Notes under the pieces: generated by a model | Database searches by the model: none | The model's input: the letters and a program-made list of their open reading frames with translations, nothing else | Told to the model about the DNA's origin: nothing | From: Rickettsiaceae bacterium | GTDB lineage: Bacteria > Pseudomonadota > Alphaproteobacteria > Rickettsiales > Rickettsiaceae | Length of the DNA: 34,851 nt | Assembly: GCA_024236375.1 (NCBI GenBank) | Contig: JACKKP010000006.1 | Location: 1-34,851, forward strand | Reading direction: 5' to 3' | Translations under genes and position numbers: made by a program | Shown: positions 25,789 through 32,900 of the stretch, one piece after another | Position numbering within the stretch: the first letter of the stretch is position 1 | Layout: each line of letters opens with the position of its first letter

Positions 25789-26592
25789 TTACTTAGTAAT
25801 AATACAACTTTGTTTTTGAGCAATTAGCTGACGGCAAATATATTTTGCATCTTTAAAAGATCCATAATAACCACTCATGATAAGATAAAAAAATTTGCCA
25901 TTAGTACCTTGACGTTTCTGTAATATCATCTCATTATCACTGAGTAATTTATAATGTTTTTTCTTGATTAATTGCCATTTATTTTGTGCATCATTTTCAT
26001 TGAAAGCCACACCAAGCTGTATCAGATAACCACTTTTACCAGGGTTATTCTTATTAACATTAGTGAACTGCCTTCTTTTTGAAACAGCTTGTTCTATCTC
26101 GAGATCTGATCCACTTAATTTTATAGATTTTTTTACATTATCTAAATTGTCTAAATTATGTTTTTCAGCTACAAGGTTTGTAGGAGTAATTATATTATTA
26201 TCCTCATCTTGTTCAGATTGATCAGATTGATCAGCTAATTCACTATATAATTTTTCATAATATTCCAAATTATTTAAAATATCATCAATTGAATCATTAT
26301 AGATTATTCCTTCTGAAGGAGCGGCTAATTTAACTCTTTTTATTTCAATAGGATTTTCTGGAGATGGCAAGAGTTTAATCGTTTTTTTATTAAAACTCTC
26401 TTGGTTATAAATCAAACTATCTGTGTTAGGAATGACAATCCCTCCTGGTTCTTCTGGTCTAATTTTAGTTGGACCTATTTGTGCTTCTATAGTTATTATT
26501 TGTACTTCTTTTTGAGACAAAAAATGATACAACATTAAAAAAGTGCCTATGAATATCAACCATATAACAAATATTTTTTTAGTATTTTTCAT
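25789..26592 (-). CDS. SPOR-domain cell-division/envelope protein
   Basis: A 267-residue single-pass membrane protein. The N-terminus has a short cytoplasmic end, then the hydrophobic helix IFVIWLIFIGTFLMLYHFL (residues about 7-25). A long, mostly disordered periplasmic linker contains an acidic DQSDQSEQDED repeat near 148. The C-terminal 75 residues form a SPOR domain (GYLIQLGVAFNENDAQNKW through FYLIMSGYYGSFKDAKYIC), which binds glycan strands lacking stem peptides at the division septum. The gene starts 24 nt after argS, so it is third in the dgt-argS-SPOR run, an order I also recall in Rickettsia. The specific role is unknown. Confidence 0.85.
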   Translation of the reverse strand: MKNTKKIFVIWLIFIGTFLMLYHFLSQKEVQIITIEAQIGPTKIRPEEPGGIVIPNTDSLIYNQESFNKKTIKLLPSPENPIEIKRVKLAAPSEGIIYNDSIDDILNNLEYYEKLYSELADQSDQSEQDEDNNIITPTNLVAEKHNLDNLDNVKKSIKLSGSDLEIEQAVSKRRQFTNVNKNNPGKSGYLIQLGVAFNENDAQNKWQLIKKKHYKLLSDNEMILQKRQGTNGKFFYLIMSGYYGSFKDAKYICRQLIAQKQSCIITK

Positions 26593-26616
26593 TAATATTA
26601 AAAAATAACATTTTAT

Positions 26617-28350
26617 TTACATTTTTTCCATAGGCTCAATACCAATCACTTCAAAACCAGCTTGCAATACCCGTTTGATAGCTTCAGCTAAGGCTAATTT
26701 TGCTGCAGTATAATCTGAACTATCTTCCATTACAAACCGATAATCTGCTTGTCCTTTGCCTAAATGCCATATCGTATGAAATTGCGAAGCAACATCAATT
26801 AAATAATATGCTATTCTTTGTGGCTCAAAAAATTTTGCTGCCGAAAATAATGTTCTAGGCCAAGCGGCTAATGTCTTAATTAACTGAATTTCTATCTCAG
26901 AAGACAATAAAGATAAATCAAATTCTCTATTAACAAATTTTTGATAAGCTTCTTGTGATACTTCTTGGGCTTTTGATAAAATAGAATTAAGCCTTACGTG
27001 AGCATATTGTACATAAAAAACTGGATTATCCTTTGATTGTTCTTTAACCTTATCAAAGTCAAAATCTAGTGTCATATCATTACGACGTGTGAGCATGATA
27101 AATCTGATGATATCTTTGCTGACATAATTAGTTACATCACTAACGGTCATAAAGTTTCCGCTACGTTTTGACATCTTAATCGGTTTGCCTTGTTTAACAA
27201 AATTTACTAACTGACTTATACGAATGTCACTTTGAACTTTACCTTCCCCGAGGGCATCAATCACTGCTTTTATCCTTTTGACATAACCACTATGATCTGC
27301 TCCTAATATATAAATTAATGTTTCAAATCCTCTTTCGATCTTATTTTTGGCATAAGCAAAGTCTGCTGCCAGATAAGACCACGAATTATCACTTTTTTGC
27401 ACAGGTCGGTCTTGATCATCACCATAGTCACTAGATTTAAATAATAATTGTTCTTTCGGTTGCCAATTTTCATCAATCTTGCCTTTGGGAGCTGGTAAGA
27501 AACCACGATAAATTAACCCTTTATTACGCAAAATTTCTACTGCTTTATCTATATCACCATTATTATGCAAAGATTGTTCTGAGACAAATACATCATGATG
27601 TACACCCAGTTGATCTAAATCAAATTTAATTAAATCAAGCATAGCATCTACAACAATTTTTTTTATTTTTTGTCGCATAGAAAAATGCTCTAAACTAAGC
27701 AATTCCTTACCAAATTCTTTAGCAAGTTTTTGACCAATATTTATCAAATAATCTCCGGGATATAAACCTTCTTCTATTTCTAATGTTTCACCAGTAATAG
27801 CTTCTTTATAGCGAATAAATGCACTATCAAGCAGTGTATCAATCTGGGAACCTGCATCATTAATATAGTATTCTTTAGTAACTTTATAACCACATTTTAA
27901 CAAAATATTTGCTAACACATCACCATATACCGCCCCTCTTGCATGGCCAACATGCATAGGGCCAGTTGGATTTGCGGAAACAAACTCAACATTAATTTTA
28001 TGTCCATTACCAATATTACAATCCCAAAAATTTGTTTTTTCAGATAATATACTATTAATACATTCGTGCCATTTACTAGCTTTAATGGTAAAGTTAATAA
28101 AGCCAGGACCAGCTACTTCAATATGTGCTAAATATTCAATATTTAAAAAATGTTCTTTTAATTCCAGAGAAATTGCACGTGGGTTCTTTTTTTGCCTTGC
28201 AGCAATGATCATAGCTAAATTAGTAGATATATCGCCATTTAAGTGGTCTTTAGGAATTTCTAAAGTAGCTTCTTCCCATATAGTTTCGTCTTGGCAAATA
28301 ACCTGTCCGTTCTTTCGAAGATCACGCCATAGTTCGTCAAAAATATTCAT
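26617..28350 (-). CDS. argS: Arginyl-tRNA synthetase
   Basis: Class I synthetase that charges tRNA-Arg with arginine. The 577-residue protein has an N-terminal additional domain (1-110), then the HIGH-type motif in GPMHVGHARG near residue 132, the KMSKS-type motif MSKRSGNF near 392, and an anticodon-binding DALR helical domain to the C-terminus ending in VLQAGFEVIGIEPMEKM. The start codon overlaps the stop of dgt by 4 nt (ATGA), indicating translational coupling. One standard tRNA-Arg synthetase per genome is expected. Confidence 0.97.
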   Translation of the reverse strand: MNIFDELWRDLRKNGQVICQDETIWEEATLEIPKDHLNGDISTNLAMIIAARQKKNPRAISLELKEHFLNIEYLAHIEVAGPGFINFTIKASKWHECINSILSEKTNFWDCNIGNGHKINVEFVSANPTGPMHVGHARGAVYGDVLANILLKCGYKVTKEYYINDAGSQIDTLLDSAFIRYKEAITGETLEIEEGLYPGDYLINIGQKLAKEFGKELLSLEHFSMRQKIKKIVVDAMLDLIKFDLDQLGVHHDVFVSEQSLHNNGDIDKAVEILRNKGLIYRGFLPAPKGKIDENWQPKEQLLFKSSDYGDDQDRPVQKSDNSWSYLAADFAYAKNKIERGFETLIYILGADHSGYVKRIKAVIDALGEGKVQSDIRISQLVNFVKQGKPIKMSKRSGNFMTVSDVTNYVSKDIIRFIMLTRRNDMTLDFDFDKVKEQSKDNPVFYVQYAHVRLNSILSKAQEVSQEAYQKFVNREFDLSLLSSEIEIQLIKTLAAWPRTLFSAAKFFEPQRIAYYLIDVASQFHTIWHLGKGQADYRFVMEDSSDYTAAKLALAEAIKRVLQAGFEVIGIEPMEKM

Positions 28351-29513
28351 AATTTTAAGGTATTACTATTCAATTTATAATAAGATTTGTATTGTTTTAT
28401 AGCAAAACGATCTGTCATGCCAGCAATATAATCAGCAATGACAGACATTCTATATTTCTCATCTGAATTATTCCGAAGTAAATCATTCCAATCAGTTGGT
28501 AATGATAATGTATTATCTGCATATAATGTGAATAATTTTTCTATAATGTTTTTACATTCATCACTGACTGATAATACTTTATGATGAGTATATAATTCTT
28601 CTCGCATGAAAGATTTTATAATTTTTATCTGATCATAAACTTCTGGCGTAAAATCTACTAAGTTACAATTTAAATTCCGAATTTGTTGTTCACTTTGTAT
28701 ATTATATTTTTGTAAATTTTCTCTGGTTTGTTCAAGTACACTTTTAACGAAATGATGCATCAATTTCCTGCCCACTTCATAAATCAATCTCACACTATCA
28801 ATTGTTATATGTTCTGTTCTGACTTCATGAATGAATTTCGCAAGTAACTCAATTTGACATAATTGTTTTTCTGTCAAAATTTCTGCTTTAATACCATCTT
28901 CAAAATCATGACAAATATATGCTATATCATCAGACATGGCGGCCACTTGAGCTTCAGCAGATGAATATCGTGCTAAATCTAAATCATGTTTTGCATCATA
29001 ATCAAATACATATTGATATTCTTCTTTTTTATGAATTATTGGCCCATTATGTTTTACAATACCTTCTAATACTTCCCAAGTTAAATTCAAACCGTCATAA
29101 GATGCATATCTTTGCTCTATATAAGTCAGTAACTTAAATGAGTGAGCATTATGCGAAAAACCACCGTAATTTTTCATACATAAATTAAGTGCGATTTCGC
29201 CCGCATGACCAAAAGGCGTATGACCCAAATCGTGAGCTAATGCTACTGCTTCAGATAAATCCTCACTTAGCCCTAATGCTTTAGAAACTGAACGTGAGAT
29301 GGTAGAAACTTCAATCGAGTGCGTTAAACGATTACGATAATGATCGCCTTCATGGTTAACAAATACTTGTGTTTTATATTGCAATCTTTTAAAAGCATTC
29401 GCATGAATTATGCGATCTCTATCACGTTCAAATTCATTGCGATATGGTGTAGTTTTCTCTGGATATAACCTTCCGCGGGAATTTTCTGCCTTGCAAGCAT
29501 AGCTTTTAAGCAT
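28347..29513 (-). CDS. dgt: Deoxyguanosinetriphosphate triphosphohydrolase-like HD protein
   Basis: A dNTP triphosphohydrolase of the HD superfamily, related to E. coli Dgt, probably adjusting dNTP pools. HD metal ligands are visible: RNRLTHSIEV near residue 58 and ALAHDLGHTPFGHAGE near 94, with two more conserved residues at the CHDFEDG block near 200. The ending DYIAGMTDRFAI is typical. ATG 29513 (388 residues) gives the MLKSYACK start that matches the rickettsial N-terminus I recall. A TTG at 29522 has an AAGG at a good distance (4 nt) and cannot be excluded. It shares a divergent promoter region with erpA. Confidence 0.92.
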   Translation of the reverse strand: MLKSYACKAENSRGRLYPEKTTPYRNEFERDRDRIIHANAFKRLQYKTQVFVNHEGDHYRNRLTHSIEVSTISRSVSKALGLSEDLSEAVALAHDLGHTPFGHAGEIALNLCMKNYGGFSHNAHSFKLLTYIEQRYASYDGLNLTWEVLEGIVKHNGPIIHKKEEYQYVFDYDAKHDLDLARYSSAEAQVAAMSDDIAYICHDFEDGIKAEILTEKQLCQIELLAKFIHEVRTEHITIDSVRLIYEVGRKLMHHFVKSVLEQTRENLQKYNIQSEQQIRNLNCNLVDFTPEVYDQIKIIKSFMREELYTHHKVLSVSDECKNIIEKLFTLYADNTLSLPTDWNDLLRNNSDEKYRMSVIADYIAGMTDRFAIKQYKSYYKLNSNTLKL

Positions 29514-29528
29514 AATTAACAAATAACC

Positions 29529-29557
29529 TTGAATATAATGATTTTAGAATATATGAT
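29529..29557 (+). promoter_or_regulatory. Candidate erpA promoter
   Basis: TTGAAT (29529-29534), a 17-nt spacer and TATGAT (29552-29557). The predicted start near 29564 gives a leader of about 70 nt that contains the CAGCCT/AGGCTG inverted repeat. Confidence 0.45.
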
Positions 29558-29574
29558 ATAAAGGATTTTTTCAA
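29546..29574 (-). promoter_or_regulatory. Candidate dgt promoter, overlapping that of erpA
   Basis: On the reverse strand TTGAAA (29569-29574) and TATTCT (29546-29551) are 17 nt apart. The -10 directly abuts the -10 of the erpA promoter, so two polymerases could not bind at once. Confidence 0.35.
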
Positions 29575-29586
29575 ATAATTTTTACC

Positions 29587-29610
29587 CAGCCTACGTTCAT
29601 TACCAGGCTG
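29587..29610. promoter_or_regulatory. GC-rich inverted repeat in the erpA leader
   Basis: CAGCCT (29587-29592) and AGGCTG (29605-29610) are perfect complements with a 12-nt spacer. The repeat stands out from AT-rich surroundings, 25 nt before the erpA start. It may be an operator or a leader hairpin. No run of T follows it. Confidence 0.4.
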
Positions 29611-29634
29611 AGATAGTTAATAACAGAAAATATA

Positions 29635-29961
29635 ATGGAAATAAAAATTACTGAAAGCGCTATAACTAGAATCAAAGAACTTATTACCAAAAACCAAAAA
29701 CCATTTTGTGCTCTACGAGTTGCCGTTAATAGTGGTGGATGTTCTGGTTTTTCTTATGAATATGAATTGACTAATGACATCAACCCAGATGATTATGTTT
29801 TACAAATTAATGGAATCAAAATAGTTATTGATCCCATGTCACAAAGTTTTTTAGATCAGTGTACCATTGATTTTGTACAGGAACTTGGTAATAGTTACTT
29901 TCAAATTAATAATCCAAATGCTTCAGCAAAATGTGGTTGTGGTAATTCCTTTGCAGTCTAA
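29635..29961 (+). CDS. erpA: A-type iron-sulfur carrier (ErpA/HesB/IscA family)
   Basis: A 108-residue A-type carrier that delivers Fe-S clusters to target enzymes. The three cluster-binding cysteines are in place: Cys36 in GGCSGFSYE, and Cys100 and Cys102 in CGCGNSF, the classic C-x63-CGC spacing. Length and N-terminus (ITESAITRIKELI) match the family. It is assigned as ErpA/HesB rather than IscA because no isc genes are near; the exact subtype is uncertain. It is divergent from dgt and convergent with the giant repeat gene (17-nt gap). Confidence 0.94.
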   Translation: MEIKITESAITRIKELITKNQKPFCALRVAVNSGGCSGFSYEYELTNDINPDDYVLQINGIKIVIDPMSQSFLDQCTIDFVQELGNSYFQINNPNASAKCGCGNSFAV

Positions 29962-29978
29962 GTTATGCGTAGATTTAT

Positions 29979-32900
29979 TTACCTCTGTATACTTGATTTA
30001 TTCTTGTGATTAGAATTTATACGACTCACATAAGTTCTTGGTTCCTTTGTATCCCGACTGTTCAATTTCTGTGCAATAGTACGACTTGTAGTTTTAGCAA
30101 AAAACTTTATTACTTTTGGAGAAGTAGCTAAATCTATTACATTGACGACTAAAGCTTTATAATTTTTATTATGAAAGTTTTTTGCTAAAGATAATAACGT
30201 ATCAGATTTTTTCTCTACAACTTTTAAAGCACTTTCAATATCTACGCTAATTTTTGCTGATACTTGTTGTCCTATTTCAGTCTTATTTAAAAACTCTTCT
30301 GCTAAAACAGCAATATCATCTTGATTCTTGCGCAATAATTCTGGAATATTTTGAGTCACGACTGATTTTACCTCATCATATGTATTTGCAGCAAATATTA
30401 TATCACCAACTTTATTTATTATTTGCTTCTTATTCTCTTGTTGTGCTACTTCGTTATCCTTGCCTTTATTATCCTTACTTAAAGCTATATTATATATATT
30501 TTCTATTAAGCTCGCGATATCATTATTTGCTTCTTGATTATTGATATCGCTATTATTAATTACATTACTTACTAAATGAAATATAGGTTTCACTTGTGGA
30601 TCAGTAAGTAATTTCATACTTAATTCAGCAGTTCTATTTATAAATTCTTTACTGAAACCTTGCTCTTGAATCTTTCCTTCATATTTAGTAGTTAGCTTCT
30701 CGGTCATCTGCTGAATGACACTCTGATTCTTAGTTATATATTGTGGTAAATCTTCGGCAACTAAATCTTTAATTCTTGTATCATTAACCAAATGCACAAT
30801 ATTTTTAGCCAATTTGCTAATATTTTCTTTGGCAGAAGTATCAACTTGAATATCTGTGTTTGCCTGCTGTATTAGGTTTGGAACTTCTATAGACTGTGCA
30901 TCAGTAAGGTTTGTAGCTTCTAATTCATTAACTTTATTTTCTTTATTATTAGTTGTAATAACATTTTGACCAAGTGCGATAATGCTAGTAGCTATATCTA
31001 TCGCTTCATTACTATGTGATAATGCTATGGATAATATTTTTTCCGATAATTGGCTCGAATGCTCTACAAAAGTGTTAAAATTTCGTATAGATGTAACGTG
31101 GTTAATGTTTTTGACCATCTCTTTTAATCTATTACTACCTTCGCCAAGTTTTAGCTCATTATCAATTGCTGGATTACCCTCTACTATATTTACCTCATGT
31201 TGTTTTGCTTCTGATTGCTGCTCTTCTCTTGTGATATTGTCTGAGCTTGGAAGCTCTGTTTCTAATGATTTTAGGGAAGCAAATATTTTAGGAACTATAT
31301 GCTGTATATATTTGTTTTGTTCTATTTCTTGACCCAGTCTGTTTAAGTTATTCACTATTGCTAGTTTAGATTCTTGACCTTCTGCAGTTTGTAAAGCATT
31401 GAAAAAGTTACCCATATTACTAAGTACTTCTTTGGCAATCTCTTGTATTTTACTCTGCTCTTGACCTTGCTCTTGACCTTGCTCTGTACTCTGCTCTGTA
31501 CTCTGTTCTTGAACCCGCTCTTTACTCTGCTCTTTACTCTGCTCTTGAACCTGCTCTTGAACCTGCTCTGTACTCTGCTCTGTACTCTGCTCTTGAACCT
31601 GCTCTTGAACCTGCTCTGTACTCTGCTCTGTATTCCGCTCTGTATTCCGCTCTGTATTCCGCTCTGTATTCCGCTCTGTATTCCGCTCTGTATTCCGCTC
31701 TGTATTCCGCTCTGTATTCCGCTCTGTACTCTGCTCTGTACTCTGCTCTGTACTCTGCTCTGTACTCTGCTCTTGTGTTGATTCGTTAATGAATTTTTCT
31801 GCTAAGGTAAAGATTGTACTGAAAATTTTGTCTCCTTGACGCTCGAGATAATCTGGTATCTTATTAGATAATATTTGTGCCATACCTTCATCAGTTAATA
31901 AGGTAGTGGCCCCTTCAACTATATTACTTATTGCTTTTACTCCTTGTAATGCTTGCTTTTTTGAATCAAAATCTTCAGCATGATTAGCACCAGTCACGCT
32001 CGGTGCATAATTTTGTACTAAATCAATAGTGCTACTTGCAATATTTAATACTACCTCACCATTTTGTAAACCAGTACTTATAAATCCTTCGGCAATAACA
32101 CTAGTCTCATTAATAATATCTGGTGTAACCATTTCTGTAAAAGGCTTAAATGCCTCAGTTTTTAATAATGGTTCTATTATTACAGGAGCTAGTTTTCTTA
32201 TATATCCTTCCTTCCCAACCTGATCACCCAGTCTTTTTAAGTTATTCACTATTGCTAGTTTAGATTCTTGACCTTCTGCAGTTTGTAAAGCATTGAAAAA
32301 GTTACCCATATTACTAAGTACTTCTTTGGCAACCTCTTGTATTTTACTCTGCTCTTGACCTTGCTCTTGACCTTGCTCTTGCACCTGCTCTGTACTCTGC
32401 TCTGTATTCTGCTCTGTATTCCGCTCTGTATTCCGCTCTGTATTCCGCTCTTGCACCTGCTCTTGCACCTGCTCTGTACTCTGCTCTGTACTCTGCTCTG
32501 TACTCTGTTCTTGAACCTGCTCTTGAACCCGCTCTTTACTCTGCTCTTGAACCTGCTCTGTACTCTGCTCTGTACTCTGTTCTTGAACCCGCTCTTTACT
32601 CTGCTCTTTACTCTGCTCTTGAACCTGCTCTTGAACCTGCTCTGTACTCTGCTCTTTACTCTGCTCTTGAACCTGCTCTTGAACCTGCTCTGTACTCTGC
32701 TCTGTATTCCGCTCTGTATTCCGCTCTGTATTCCGCTCTGTACTCTGCTCTGTACTCTGCTCTGCACTCTGCTCTGTACTCTGCTCTTGTGTTGATTCGT
32801 TAATGAATTTTTCTGCTAAGGTAAAGATTGTACTGAAAATTTTGTCTCCTTGACGCTCGAGATAATCTGGTATCTTATTAGATAATATTTGTGCCATACC

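Noticed and set aside
26216..26238. 9-bp direct repeat in the SPOR gene
   Set aside because: It only encodes a short Asp-Gln-Ser run in a disordered linker; too short to mean more.
31443..31781. Leu/Cys-rich plus-strand frame over array A, and the similar one over array B
   Set aside because: Both are by-products of the 12-bp repeat read antisense; there is no start context and the sense frame has real modules on both sides.
32255..32767. 170-codon minus-strand frame of Val-Gln-Ser-Arg repeats
   Set aside because: It is another frame of the same array; its non-array end is an out-of-frame reading of the identical module.
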